The notes: generated by a model not told the origin, from the letters alone. Counted from the first letter of the stretch, positions 19,285 to 29,816 are shown. The stretch: DNA of 56,334 nt from Gracilaria vermiculophylla (GCA_019155205.2 JAHNZQ020000227.1:826620-882953), one strand, 5' to 3'. A program made the numbers and translations.

Positions 19285-20210
19285 AGGAGAATGTAACTGT
19301 GGCCAACTCAAGCCGAACACGTTGCTCTATTATTATGTGGGAGTCAAATACTTAACTACTCAGCACTGGCCCTTCAAGGAAATTCCAGCAATGACGGACT
19401 GAACACCAGGAAATGAAACGATGCTCATCTATCGTAATATGCTATGGAAAGATTGCCTTGTGCATGTGTTCTACGAAAGTGTCGAGAGCAGGAGCATGTG
19501 CAGAAAATGAGCATCTGTATAAAACGGCTGGGGTTTGTTGAATGATATAACCTCAGTGAAGCCCTTCGTCCCCGGGTTACGTTTTATGCCAGTAGGATGT
19601 TTCACATCCATGCCTCTTAGAGCCATATTCCTTACTTTCCGCCTGGTATCACACGGATGAAGAGACCCCGAAAAGACAGTTGGACCTCAGTAAATTATCA
19701 GATGACGCGAAACGCACAAAGAGAATCAAATTCATGAGGAAAGAATGCACCGCTTTCCTAGATTGCCGCCTCGAACTCACGTCGCAGTGCCCGCCACAAA
19801 CATTTACCTCTTTGAGGCGCACTTAATTTCTCTGACATGCTGCTCTTGGAGATGAAAGCGGAACACGTGATGCGTTTGTCTTGAATGCGCGATATTTCTG
19901 TCAGATAAAAGGAAAGAAAGAGACTGGATGAAATGCACGGTGCCATTTTGTATCAAATGCATTTACGTCCTTCTTGACTGCTAAATATTCTAAGTTTGGC
20001 AGAGAGCAGCCACTCTTTTGCTGCTCCGAACAAAAGACGCGAAATGCACGGAGGAGAGCAGTCGTTATTAAATTGCTCATATGTCTGTATAAACATCCTG
20101 CTTCTGCATCATGGATGTGTCTCTAATATCGTCAAGATAAAGGTCATTGTAACCTTTTCTTGATTGTTGAGTCCATAATTTGTTCGTAACTGCATCTTCA
20201 ACACTTCTCC
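19285..20210. other. Intergenic, no gene recognised
   Basis: This lies between two plus-strand genes. No coding frame, tandem repeat or RNA gene was recognised. It should contain the 3' UTR of the cation-diffusion gene and the promoter of the four-TM gene. Confidence 0.5.
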
Positions 20211-21345
20211 ATGGACGAGCATAGCGACCATGAAGACGTAGACGTCTTTGTGAGTCCGAAGAGATTTGGAGGTCATACGCCCGCAGCAAAAGCTATAAGG
20301 CAAAAGGTTTTCGAGGACAATCTCAAACGAGCGGCCCGAGAGAGTCAAGCCGAGAAGAAGAATCAATTCAGAATGGAATCTGCACAATCAAGCCTTGGAT
20401 TTTTCGGCGAAGGTAGGTCAGCCTCGACGCGGACTTCCTTCTCATAATGATTTTCAGCGGATGCGCGACTTGCTAACTCAAATATCACTGTTCAATACCT
20501 CTAAAGACCCTAGCAAAGCTGTTCATCGCAAGGTTGGAAGGAATAATAGATTGAGTATTGCAACACTCATTGCAAACTACTTCGCAAGTTTTCTCGCCTT
20601 GCCCATCTTGTGCATGGGGGTATGGGTTGCTCTCAAACAACGAGACGGAGGAGTTGCAGCCTATATAGCGAAAGCAGGACACCTTGTCAAGTCTCCGTTG
20701 TTGTTGGGGTTGTTGTTAATCTTTGGAGCGGGGTGTCTGTTTATGTTCGCCTTTTTCTTCGGAGTGAAACATCTTGCTCCGTCAATCAACGAAGGCTTAG
20801 GCCCAGAGCAGAGGAAGACGTTTCTATCATACCAGATTCTAGCATTGGCAAGCATGGCTCTGTTGACTATTGTGTTACTCTCAACGGTGGATCCTCTTCG
20901 TCACGTCCAAACATTTGGAGTCACTAAAACCAAATGGGTTGAAATGTCACTTGTCTACCCTGCAAAGATATGCCGCTATGAGATTGAGAATGACTGCGCC
21001 GGATACAAAAATATGTCATGTGCAGACCCGTCAGCACGGACGAATCGTGCATGCCCAGGGCACTTCTGCAGTGACACATGCGGTGCTGGGTCGAGGGAGG
21101 CTCCTGGACTGAAACTGAAAGGATGTGATGCTTGTTACAAGGCCTTTCAAGCCCCTCAGCCCCTCCAACGATGTAAGGCAAATGAAGGAAGCGGTGTATC
21201 TTCGATGACTTGCTTAACTCATCTCAAGAGCGATTTGTCCACTTTTTTTACTCTGACAATCATTGCTTCCAGTACAGGATTGATTGTATTGTTTTTCGTG
21301 ACGGTCCTTGGTGCCGTGAGCTCTCTGATTAGCTTTGAGTTGTAA
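20211..21345 (+). CDS. Four-transmembrane tetraspanin-like protein, two exons
   Basis: Exons are 20211..20412 and 20507..21345 with a 94-nt intron (donor GTAGGT; branch TTGCTAAC; acceptor CTCTAAAG). The splice joins GFFGE to DPSKAVHRKV and gives 346 residues. The alternative frame beginning at 20395 is intron readthrough. The N-terminal 75 residues are charged and cytosolic. Four membrane segments follow: TM1 around LIANYFASFLALPILCMGVW, TM2 PLLLGLLLIFGAGCLFMFAF, TM3 ILALASMALLTIVLLSTV, TM4 FTLTIIASSTGLIVLFFVTV. Between TM3 and TM4 is a loop of about 110 residues with roughly ten cysteines, the layout of a tetraspanin large extracellular loop, but the diagnostic CCG motif is absent. It could be a divergent tetraspanin or an unrelated four-TM family. 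A membrane-scaffold role is inferred. Confidence 0.7.
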
Positions 21346-21513
21346 TGTGGAGCTTGGGATACTCCGAGCAAATGTGCCCACCAGACATACCTTCTATCAG
21401 AAGCTCCTGTAGGGAACATCGCACATGAAGCAACTTTGTGATTAGAAGCACCCATTCCATCTTTTGAAATATGAACATCGTTTGAGTCCTGCAACATATT
21501 TGACATTGTGTTC

Positions 21514-22977
21514 TCATTTCCTTGACGTTGCATTCCTGTCCCCATCGTCACTGGTTCTTTGATAAAGCAACACGTATGTATCTGCTAAGGAAACAAGCTG
21601 AAAATGCGTTAGCTTGGCCTCATTGCCATTTAGTTCATACCATGATTTAGACGCTTCATGCCTTACAGCGACACGATAATGACCGTCCTTTGGCCTTCCC
21701 TGATGCAAAATTGATGCCTTCAATTCATAAATGCCTGCACCAGAACACCATTCTGACATATCCAAGGTTTGGGGAAGATGCACAAGACACGGGTTCTTGT
21801 GCAAACCAAACTTGCTTTTGATGAAACGTTTCACAACCAGTATCAAGCAGTTCGGTACCTTTGTCAAGACAAATGAGCGTTGATGTGCTGTTTTGATCAC
21901 ATGCTGTTTTGTTTCTCCATCGTATTTTCTCATTAGCTTCTCTAAAGATGTTTGACTCACAAGTGCACGGTCATCTGAGTCCTTAAACAGGGGTTCAGGA
22001 GGTAGATCTAAGGGCAGGAACCAAAACTTGGAACGTTTTTCCACACGGAACGGGGTCTTCGCGTTTTCTTCGGAAATAATGTCTGACTGATCCCGATTTT
22101 GTTCAGATGATTCTTTACTGTTTTCATTCTGTCTGACATCCAAAGCATCCAACTGCGTTTCAATGACATTCATCTCGCCGCGAAAGCATCGGTTGACGGT
22201 ATTAGCTACCTCACCTTTGACATCCACTGTGAGTGTGCGCAGTATCCACGCCAAGAGAAGTACTGGATCGTTTTGCTTCAATGAGCTAAATAGCCCATTT
22301 GAGCGTGTTTCGACTACATCCAGTAAATGATGGGGAGCTATAAAATCTCGCAACGCATGCTCAGACCATATCTTTGAGCACAAATCAGCCAGCGCGTTCC
22401 TTAAATCATTTGCAGGCGTTTCATCAACTTCTCGAGCAGAAAGCAAAAGGCAGTCACGAAATTCACGAGAGCGAAGTAGCAGCTGAGTTGTCACGGAAAT
22501 GTAATCAGCTGCATGTAGATAAGCCAAAGGCACGGCCCCTCGCAGACGATTTCCACCAGGCAAACGAACCTGAAACGTTTTCGAATCTAATCGCTGCACT
22601 TCGTCTGCCGTGAAGGTCGGGCGAAATGCCAACGCAATTTCACGCAGGGAAGCATGTTCTACCTGGTAATTGTCCGGTAGACAGTATGTCTTCAGCGTTC
22701 GGGTACAGAGGAAGAGATGGTGGTGTTCCTGCAGCGAATGCACGTAGGCAGGGGTCGCGGGGGACCTTCCTTGAAGATATCGCGAACAGACTAGACATAT
22801 GTAAACGTTCTGAACAGAAAGAGTCACACTGCAATGTCGTTTAAGATCGAGGTCTAGAATCTGGTGATTCACTGTTGGAAGGTGGGCACAATCATGCGAT
22901 GACTCACTAGAAGCTGTCAAAGGCTTCAAAAGCCTAGGGATGCGGGCGCGCTTGGCGGGGGGAGGAGAATCACTCAT
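21514..22977 (-). CDS. USP39/Sad1-like splicing factor (inactive ubiquitin protease)
   Basis: A 487-residue protein from ATG 22977 (MSDSPPPAKRAR). Residues about 28-110 are a UBP zinc finger (CAHLPTVNHQILDLDLKRHC, ICLVCSRYLQGR, then Cys/His in HSLQEHHHLFL). The C-terminal peptidase-C19 fold follows: PLAYLHAADYIS replaces the catalytic-Cys box (no Cys, as in USP39), and the His region reads GHYRVAVRHEASKSWYELNG, ending AYVLLYQR-like. USP39/Sad1 recruits the tri-snRNP to the spliceosome, so loss of the catalytic Cys is expected for the family. An insert with SEQNRDQSDIISEE separates the subdomains. Upstream in-frame sequence to 23064 lacks similarity. It is convergent with the four-TM gene (168 bases between stops). 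Confidence 0.85.
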   Translation of the reverse strand: MSDSPPPAKRARIPRLLKPLTASSESSHDCAHLPTVNHQILDLDLKRHCSVTLSVQNVYICLVCSRYLQGRSPATPAYVHSLQEHHHLFLCTRTLKTYCLPDNYQVEHASLREIALAFRPTFTADEVQRLDSKTFQVRLPGGNRLRGAVPLAYLHAADYISVTTQLLLRSREFRDCLLLSAREVDETPANDLRNALADLCSKIWSEHALRDFIAPHHLLDVVETRSNGLFSSLKQNDPVLLLAWILRTLTVDVKGEVANTVNRCFRGEMNVIETQLDALDVRQNENSKESSEQNRDQSDIISEENAKTPFRVEKRSKFWFLPLDLPPEPLFKDSDDRALVSQTSLEKLMRKYDGETKQHVIKTAHQRSFVLTKVPNCLILVVKRFIKSKFGLHKNPCLVHLPQTLDMSEWCSGAGIYELKASILHQGRPKDGHYRVAVRHEASKSWYELNGNEAKLTHFQLVSLADTYVLLYQRTSDDGDRNATSRK

Positions 22978-23396
22978 AAGTTTGCAGAACGAAACTGAAA
23001 ATTGAGCGCGTCTCACGCCTGGAAGCTGGCCCGCGGATGTTCTGCAGCAGCCAAAAGTTCTCACATAAAAAAAAAATACTCAAGATCTTGAAGTTCGACC
23101 GACAGCGATTTCTTGAATATCTTTGTAGGACTCGGACTGTTCTGATGAGCGCCTTGAGCACTTCCGCTGATCAGCTTGCTTCGCATTAGTGCCTCTCTCG
23201 CCGGAGACACACTCAAAGCAGAATGAAGCGCAGGTTTCTGCAAAAGCACGGCTCGTGACGCGACTTCGAAATCTTGTCGTCAGTTGTTCATGCATGTCTG
23301 ACGCATTTTTGTACTAACGTACTTTTTGGACTGCACGTTCCATCGGAATGGTTTTGGGCTGAGAAACGTCTGTTCACCGTGATAGACGCTCTACCC

Positions 23397-23776
23397 ATGA
23401 CCACGAAGACGTACAGTACCCTTGGTACTGTACATCTGTGTTTTGCTTCACCAGTATTCCGTAATGGGCGAACGGAGCTTTGGCTCAAAATTGACACACA
23501 CCCCGCCTTCGTGGAACACGTTTTCAAGAGGAAATGCGGACACTGCTGTGCAGTAACGTAAAAGCGGAGCATTGTGATGCGTGGTCTCACACTGATTTTG
23601 CTGTGGTTGAGGCGAATCGTCTGCAAATTTGGACCAATGGCTCAGATTCATTCACCCACTCTGCTGCAATCAGCGTCCAGCGCTGCTTGTCGGTGCGAAA
23701 GCGAAGGTGCACTATACATTACTTTGAAGTGTTAGACTGCAAGCACCGAGAATTCGTCGCACAAGAAACGGAGTAA
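23397..23776 (+). CDS. Hypothetical small protein, possibly two exons
   Basis: Two overlapping open frames with coding-like composition occupy this stretch. A 59-nt intron at 23553-23611 (donor GTAACG after CCA codons, acceptor TTGAG) would join exon 23397..23552 (MTTKTYSTLGTVHLCF) to exon 23612..23776 (ANRLQIWTNGSDSFTHSAAI), giving 106 residues. The intron would be shorter than others here and the donor is weak. Alternatively this is a single-frame gene broken by a frameshift, or not a gene. No domain is recognised. It sits between divergent USP39 and the alpha/beta hydrolase. Confidence 0.3.
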
Positions 23777-23863
23777 AGAAAGCTGCTCTCCCAATTTGCT
23801 CTGGTTCTCAGCGATAAGCCAGGGTTCTTTTAACGCACCAGTCGTGGGTGACAAGTCCTCAAT

Positions 23864-24985
23864 ATGTATTTACCAGCTTTCTGTTCTTCGTCACCCGCAA
23901 TTCGAAATCAATTTTCTCGAGCTCCTGTTTTCTCATCCCGTTATCCTCATCCTCAGCCTTTTGTTGTACGTCCAAGCCCATGCCGGTCAACCATTCCCAT
24001 TCAGCATTCGCCACAGTGTGTACAAGAAGCGGTACGTGTCGGGACGGCGGAAAGCAATGAAACTCAATACAAAATACACGATTGGGACTTTCGAGGTTTC
24101 AAGCTGTATTACGCAACCGCTGGTGTATCCGCCCAGACTGAAGAATTCCCAACCATAGTTCTAGTTCATGGCTTTGGGGCGAACTGCCAGCATTGGAGGC
24201 GTAATCTGATTCCTCTTGCCACCAAGAACTTTCGAGTGTTCGCATTGGACCTCATTGGGTTTGGTATGGGTGATAAGCCATTGCCTGGAACTCTGGACTG
24301 CAGTGAAAACAAAGTTGAATACACCTTTGACTATTGGACGGAACAACTTCGGAGCTTCATTTCGACCGTCGTGCAACCTATCGGGCCCGTTTTTTTAGTT
24401 GCTAATTCTATTGGCGCTATGGTTACCATGCAACTTGCTGCACAGCACCCACATCTCTGCGCCGGAAACGTTTTTATTTCACCCAGTTTGAGACAATTGA
24501 ATGTGAGGAAGAGGAGTTGGTTGCAAGATTTGACTGCACCACTGTTAATGCAAGTACTCGCATACAGACCGCTTGGATCATACTTCTTAAAATCGCTGGC
24601 AAAACCAAAACAGCTAGGAAGTGTTTTGAAGGAAGCCTATGAAGTCCATGAAGCTGTGGATGACGAACTGATTGACATCATCGCGAAACCAGCTTTTACA
24701 AAAGGCGCACTTGACGTCTTTCTTGCATTCATCAGCTATGATGATGGGCCTATACCAGAGGACTTCCTCCCTGTGCTTTCTCAACCATCGATGGTAATCT
24801 GGGGTACACTAGATCGATTCGAACCGTATGAGTTGGGACAAGCGCTCCGGCATTACTCTACGGTTCAAGAGTTTGTGGGAATGGAAGGTGTTGGCCATTG
24901 CGCCCATGACGAGAATCCGAAAGAAGTGAATGATCTCATCTACAATTTTGTTCAAACACAGCTGGAAAAGAACGGGATCCGGTAG
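23864..24985 (+). CDS. Plastid-type alpha/beta hydrolase
   Basis: A 373-residue protein. The first 60 residues are Ser/Arg/Pro-rich and poor in acidic residues, fitting a plastid transit peptide. The hydrolase fold follows: oxyanion HGFG at 102-105, ANSIGAM with nucleophile Ser182, LDRFEP with Asp317, and GVGHCAHDENP with His345. ALDLIGFGMGDKP and the cap region DLTAPLLMQVLAYRPLGSYF resemble the plant/cyanobacterial group that includes pheophytinase and chlorophyll dephytylase; the substrate cannot be decided from sequence alone. The catalytic triad is complete. The gene ends 16 bases before the stop codon of the opposite-strand SRP9 gene. Confidence 0.8.
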   Translation: MYLPAFCSSSPAIRNQFSRAPVFSSRYPHPQPFVVRPSPCRSTIPIQHSPQCVQEAVRVGTAESNETQYKIHDWDFRGFKLYYATAGVSAQTEEFPTIVLVHGFGANCQHWRRNLIPLATKNFRVFALDLIGFGMGDKPLPGTLDCSENKVEYTFDYWTEQLRSFISTVVQPIGPVFLVANSIGAMVTMQLAAQHPHLCAGNVFISPSLRQLNVRKRSWLQDLTAPLLMQVLAYRPLGSYFLKSLAKPKQLGSVLKEAYEVHEAVDDELIDIIAKPAFTKGALDVFLAFISYDDGPIPEDFLPVLSQPSMVIWGTLDRFEPYELGQALRHYSTVQEFVGMEGVGHCAHDENPKEVNDLIYNFVQTQLEKNGIR

Positions 24986-25001
24986 GGCTGAAATTTGATG
25001 T

Positions 25002-25474
25002 TTATCGTTTTTCATCGCTCGATATCTGTTCTGAATGTTTGCTGGTACTTTCAGCGTCCACGTTTGTCTCTGTTGAAGTCATGAGTTCAAGGAGACGCAT
25101 GTTTAGGGTCTCCATTTTTCGAAGGTCGCTTTTCTGATTGCTCTTATATTGCAGACACTGTTCTCTCGGTGGTTGCAGTCGCGAGCGTTAGTCGGGGTAA
25201 AGCAGTGAGTAGCCAGCCAGTCGATTTGTCTGAAATGGAATCGCTTACCGTTCTGTCATCTGTAACTTTCACAATGAAAACGCCATCTTGTGCTCGATAC
25301 TTAAAACTGAATCTTGTCTTTCGTCAGGAATGGAAAAGATCATCGACTTAGATCAGTGCCTTTCAAACGACGACCATAAATCCGACGCAGCTAATGACGT
25401 ACCTTGAGCGGGGAGGCCAAGAACAGCCTCTCGGACGAGACTGCGAACTCATCCCAATGAGTGATGTACACCAT
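25002..25474 (-). CDS. SRP9: Signal recognition particle 9 kDa protein, three exons
   Basis: Exons are complement(25002..25157, 25249..25317, 25403..25474), giving 98 residues; the exons of 24, 23 and 51 codons are all phase 0. Introns are 91 and 85 nt, with donors GTACGT and GTAAGC and acceptors GAAAG and GAACAG. The protein reads MVYITHWDEFAVSSERLFLA, then SPLK/TRFSFKYRAQDGV, FIVKVTDDRT/CLQYK, and ends in an acidic tail. This follows SRP9: a WxxF helix, an LYLADP-like turn, a KxRxxxKYRxxDG beta-hairpin, KVTDDxxCLxYKT, and a final helix. SRP9 pairs with SRP14 on the Alu domain of 7SL RNA to pause translation. All splices preserve frame and family alignment, so confidence is high despite the tiny exons. 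Confidence 0.88.
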
Positions 25475-26663
25475 TTCGGTAATAACTATGCCTCTTATAA
25501 CAACGGGGAATGTTCACACTTTTTTCTTTGCCTGGCAGAAGAAAACCCCTTGAGGAGTAGCGATATTACCCATGCCCGAAAGTTAACGAGAGATATCATG
25601 TTGCTGTATATATTCGAGAATTCGGCCCTTTCTCCATACGACATGGACATGCGTTTTGGGTACAGTACTCAGAAAAGAATTTAAAATAATTCATATTTAC
25701 TGAGCTTAGAACGATTCCCAAGTGTCTCTTCCATGCGGTCGCTTGAGGAGCGACCCCTAAATCATGGACAAGGGACACCTTGGATTTTCGTCCATGTTGA
25801 GGTGTACAAAGGTCCTTCAGGGAACAGCAGTGCATTCTCAGGTCCATTACGGAAAAGGGGGCTTCACACGGGTATGAGTTGTACACGGTTTGTCACATGA
25901 TAGAAAAAGGCACGTTACAGCTGTGAGGGAATATCGGGACTCGTGGATATTAAAATGCCTTTGACGAGGACGTTCATGAGCCATGTCTACTCATCCTTAC
26001 ATCCGGCTTCTACATCGCATGAGTGTTAACCTTGAAACAAGGGGTAGACTCATGCCGGCTCCCACGCCGACAAAAAAACCAAGAGAGGACGCAAAAAAAG
26101 CTTCCGAGGACTCCCAAGTTTGCTAAATTTCACAGACACTCATTTCAACGCATATTTTGTGAAGGCTTTGGTTGAGCTTTAGATCACCGCAGTAATCTGT
26201 AGAGCAAACATCGGTGCCCGTTTGCGAACCCGTTCCTCGGGTGTACAGTAAATTCTTACTATGCAGAAAATGAATACAAAGCCGTAAAGGGCGTAGCAGT
26301 CCAGACTGCGGTCCAGACTGCGGTCCAGACTGCGGTCCAGACTGCGGTCCAGACTGCGGTCCAGACCGCGGTCCAGACCGCGGTCCAGACCGCGGTCCAG
26401 ACTGCGGTCCACTGCGCGGTCAACACAGTTCAGCCTTGCGCGATGCAGCACCCGTAGATAGTGGTGCATTTGGGAAAGTGAAAGTAACTGTTCCAGACTG
26501 GCGCCGACTGACTTTTAATACACTTGCTCAGTAGTTTGGTCGTATTGGGGTGCACAACCAAACTGAAAAGGTTAAAAGTTGAACAGCAGACAAACCTCGA
26601 AAGTCATCATCGTAGCGAAAGAGAAAAGACGGGCAAACCAACTTCTCGAACGCCTGCTTCTCA
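25475..26663. other. Intergenic region with minisatellite
   Basis: No gene was recognised. A 12-bp tandem repeat lies at 26299-26406. The left end is the SRP9 promoter side; the right end precedes RRP36. A minus-strand frame through the repeat encodes only RSLD-type repeats, a side effect of the 12-bp period. Confidence 0.5.
26299..26406 (+). repeat. 12-bp tandem repeat, nine units
   Basis: Unit GTCCAGACTGCG occurs nine times without indels from 26299 to 26406. Units six to eight carry a T to C change (GTCCAGACCGCG), creating CCGCGG palindromes, and unit nine reverts to the first form. A degraded tenth unit follows (GTCCACTGCGCG). Clustering of the variant units indicates local unit homogenisation. 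Confidence 0.9.
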
Positions 26664-27392
26664 ATGAGCGCTGCAGAGCCGATTCAAGGCGGTTTGAAGA
26701 ATGGCGAACCAACACTGGGCGAAGTTCTTCAATCAAAAGATAAATCTAGGAGAGGGAAGACCGAATCCACAGCTCATCTGTTACGCAGGAAATTCACGCG
26801 TGGAGTTGAAATGCCACCGAGAAGCATTGGTGAACGTGGGAAGAAATCCAGACCGCGGGAAATCTCATCTCGTGTTCCGGTTCCTGTAGGCCGAGAACGA
26901 TGTCTTGGCATAACAAATGGAACGCAAAAATCTCGCAGTGTACGAAATTTTGATCCGAGATTCGAGGAACACTGTGGGGACCTTCTTGAAGAACATGTCG
27001 AAAGAAACTATGCTTTTGTGCGTTCCATAAGAAATTTAGAGAAGAAATCCTTGGAAGACAGAGTGAAGCGGGATCCAGGAGACTTTGAAGCTTTGCATGA
27101 ATTAAAGAGCATGGAACAAGATGAAGTACGCCGAAATGCGTTGCTCAGAAGACGAAATATCCTTTCCACATACAAAGAAGAAGAGAAAGAGGCCGTTAAA
27201 AGAGGGAAGCAGCCCTATTTTTTGAAAGAAAAGGATGTTCGGAAGTTGGAGATGAGAGCCAAGTTTGAAGAACTGAAGAAGAAGGGTGGCGTCAAAAAAT
27301 ACATCCAGAAACGACGAAAGCGCCTTGCAAGCAAAGATAAGAAGCTCCTTCCAGGTCGTCGACCATTGTTGAATCCCAGAACAGAATCCTGA
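26664..27392 (+). CDS. RRP36: rRNA-processing protein RRP36-like
   Basis: A 242-residue, very basic protein. The C-terminal half is the RRP36 domain: RNFDPRFEEHCGDL, NYAFVRSIRNLEKK, a DPGDFEALHELKSME helix region, QPYFLKEKDVRKLEMRAKFE, KKGGVKKYIQKRRKRLASKD, and PGRRP at the end. RRP36 is a nucleolar component of the SSU processome needed for early 18S rRNA cleavages. The N-terminal half is Lys/Arg/Ser-rich and contains PRSIGERGKKSRPREISSRV-like linker sequence, as usual for the family. Start ATG 26664 is the first in frame. Length is within the family's range. Confidence 0.85.
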   Translation: MSAAEPIQGGLKNGEPTLGEVLQSKDKSRRGKTESTAHLLRRKFTRGVEMPPRSIGERGKKSRPREISSRVPVPVGRERCLGITNGTQKSRSVRNFDPRFEEHCGDLLEEHVERNYAFVRSIRNLEKKSLEDRVKRDPGDFEALHELKSMEQDEVRRNALLRRRNILSTYKEEEKEAVKRGKQPYFLKEKDVRKLEMRAKFEELKKKGGVKKYIQKRRKRLASKDKKLLPGRRPLLNPRTES

Positions 27393-27973
27393 CACTCGGT
27401 TACCGATTTCCCGTTTTCGATCTGCAAACAGTCTGGTATATGCTCGGAACCCATGATTTCGTTATCATTATTGCTCGAAAAAGCTGACGATGGAGTACTG
27501 AAATCTCGTTATCGCTTGGCTCAAGAACAGAACAGATAATCGTTTGACAAAAATTGTACTGTCATCGACTAACCGCACATGACGGCTCGCGTGAGTAAAG
27601 TGCTATATTTATGTCAAAACATTGCTCCGTTTCATACCAGTAATTTAAATATCCTGCACGCACGGCCACTACCCTGGTAGTCAGATTTCTACGCTAGCTT
27701 TAGCCGTCCCTCGGAGCAAAACGCTCTTGCTCAAGGCCTAATGTTTCTGCCGATACGCGTATTGCAAGACGAAGTAAATGTACAAAATTAATCCGTGACC
27801 CTTGAATACATGCTACGTGCCATTCTTCCTCACCAACTCATTATCCCACGTTATCGACATTCGATAAGTTGTTGGACCCAGCTATTATTTGTTTTCGTCC
27901 CCGATGCACTACATGTCAGTTTCTTCTTCTATTCATTTCGATGGATTCTTCCTAATTACACCATAGAGATTAA
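27393..27973. other. Convergent intergenic region
   Basis: This lies between the 3' ends of RRP36 (+) and IspH (-). AT-rich, no coding signal; expected to hold both 3' UTRs and polyadenylation signals. Confidence 0.5.
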
Positions 27974-29338
27974 TTACGCCACAGACAGTCTTCCAAGCTT
28001 TGAAATCATGAACACGCGCTCCATTACATCTTCAACAACCTTATCTGGAGTTGAGGCTCCAGACGTGAGTCCAATGGTAATCGGTCCAGATGGAAGCCAG
28101 TTTTCAATGACCTTTTCTTCACCCTGAGAGGTGCGGCTATAAATTCGGTTGTCAGGGCCGACGCGCTCCGGTCTATCCACCCAATAAGACGGAATACCCG
28201 CATGCTCCGCAATTTCTTGTAAATGACTGGTATTTGATGAATTGAAACCACCGACTACAAGCATTAAGTCCAAGTTATCCTTGTCGGCCAGCAGCTCGTA
28301 CATGGCATCTTGACGTTCTTGAGTTGCATCGCAAATGGTATCATATGCCACAAAACGTTTATTTAACTCAGCTGGTCCATATTTTTGCATCATCGTGCGC
28401 TCAAAGAGCTTTCCAATTGCGGTTGTCTCTGACTTGAGCATCGTAGTCTGATTCGCAATACCGACGGCTTCCAGGTCGGTGTCGGGATCAAAGTCGGTGC
28501 TCATGGCGTTCTTGAACTTGTTTGAGAATTCTGCTTTGTCTCCGCCGTGGAGAATATAGCTTGATACGTATTTAGCTTCGTCCATGTTGAGCACGATAAG
28601 ATACTTTTCCGCAAAAGATGCAGTGGCAACTGTTTCTTCGTGCTTCCATTTGCCGTGAATAATAGACGTGCAATTGGCCTGTCTGTGTTTGTCAAGAGTA
28701 GTCCATACTTTAGAGACCCATGGGCAAGTAGTGTCAACGATACGGCATTTGAGGGAATGTAGGTGTTGCAGCTCTTCCAACGAGGCACCAAAGGCTGGCA
28801 GGATCACAACATCCCCTTCGCCAATTCCAGAGAGATCCTTTTTCATTCCTTCCAGCTCAAGGATGTAGATTCCCATATCGCGCATTCGCTGATTCACGAC
28901 CGGATTGTGAATAATCTCATTTGTGATCCAAATGCGTTCGGTGGGGTACCGTCTTCTCGTCTCGTACGCCATTGCAACCGCACGCTCAACACCCCAGCAG
29001 AACCCATAAGCCTTGGCGAGCCTTAAAGTTACATCGCCACGCACTACTGTGTTTGCGTTGTCAAGGAGTTCTTTGAAAAGCTCAGAAGTGAACTCCTTGG
29101 TGATTACACCTTCGGCAGCCTCTCTGGTCTCCTGGAATCCTTTTCGGTTGTACTGGTCGGAACTGATAATCTGTTTACGAAGCTCACGCTTGGATAGTGT
29201 CATTCGCGGCGCGGTGACATGCACATGAGACTTTGCGCCTCTTTCAGAACTAGTTGACGCATTCTGCAGACGAGGGCGCAACGAGTTGGAGAAAAAAGAG
29301 GCTGCGAATCCAAGATTAGTCATGCTGCTTAATGGCAT
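27974..29338 (-). CDS. ispH: 4-hydroxy-3-methylbut-2-enyl diphosphate reductase (IspH)
   Basis: A 454-residue plastid enzyme of the last MEP-pathway step, reducing HMBPP to IPP and DMAPP with a [4Fe-4S] cluster. The three cluster cysteines are Cys114 (YGFCWGVERAV), Cys205 (TTCPWVSKVW) and Cys336 (YDTICDATQERQ). Substrate-binding histidines appear in EIIHNPVVN (His144) and IIHGKWKHEE. The plant/cyanobacterial form is shown by the long N-terminal region (KQIISSDQYNRKGFQETREA) and the HGKWKHEETVAT insertion. Residues 1-45 are Ser/Asn/Arg-rich (SFFSNSLRPRLQNASTSSER), fitting a transit peptide. It shares a 478-base divergent promoter region with the LMW-PTP-like gene. Confidence 0.93.
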   Translation of the reverse strand: MPLSSMTNLGFAASFFSNSLRPRLQNASTSSERGAKSHVHVTAPRMTLSKRELRKQIISSDQYNRKGFQETREAAEGVITKEFTSELFKELLDNANTVVRGDVTLRLAKAYGFCWGVERAVAMAYETRRRYPTERIWITNEIIHNPVVNQRMRDMGIYILELEGMKKDLSGIGEGDVVILPAFGASLEELQHLHSLKCRIVDTTCPWVSKVWTTLDKHRQANCTSIIHGKWKHEETVATASFAEKYLIVLNMDEAKYVSSYILHGGDKAEFSNKFKNAMSTDFDPDTDLEAVGIANQTTMLKSETTAIGKLFERTMMQKYGPAELNKRFVAYDTICDATQERQDAMYELLADKDNLDLMLVVGGFNSSNTSHLQEIAEHAGIPSYWVDRPERVGPDNRIYSRTSQGEEKVIENWLPSGPITIGLTSGASTPDKVVEDVMERVFMISKLGRLSVA

Positions 29339-29816
29339 GAACGGGGAGCAGGGGGGGGTAAGGCAAGAGATGACCGATCTGCGGGCTTCCTTGCTCGCGA
29401 AAGCATCCCTCCCGGGCCCAACGGGGACACGTTCCGCCGTGTAGTGGCAGAGGCGGGCATCGAGTCAAAAAGAAAACAAAAAACGAAAATCGGTTGGCAA
29501 CAAACTGCTAGCGCAGCGCCAAACGGTGGACACCCGCCCCGGACGGTGGACACCCGCCTCGCAGCTCGCGAGAAAATCTGCTGGCGCGGCCTCCAATCAC
29601 ATGCACGCTGCCCTGGCACGCGTCACCCTTCCTCGCCACTCATCTCATTTGTTGGATGATGTCATACCGCGTGGCGCGCCGTGCCTCGTGCAACGATTGC
29701 GCTCGAGCATCTCCCTCGCGTTCGACACACAGCCCACATTTTGACCGAGCTCTCTGTCGACATGGCCTTTCCGCCAGCCACGCTGCAGCTGCGCTGTTTG
29801 CAAGTTCTCGCCCCCC
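29339..29816. other. Divergent promoter region IspH / LMW-PTP-like
   Basis: A short intergenic stretch between opposite start codons. It contains a direct duplication of CGGTGGACACCCGCC (starting near 29524 and 29542) and is GC-rich on the right half. No transcription signals can be assigned with confidence. Confidence 0.4.

Noticed and set aside
20395..20506. Start of the four-TM protein at 20395
   Set aside because: This reads through a 94-nt intron; the spliced form from 20211 restores a clean N-terminus with good splice and branch signals.
26299..26406. CRISPR-like array
   Set aside because: It is a 12-bp head-to-tail minisatellite without spacers, in a eukaryotic context.
26179..26469. 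Minus-strand RSLD-repeat protein
   Set aside because: It is a by-product of a 12-bp tandem repeat; the flanks have no coding character.
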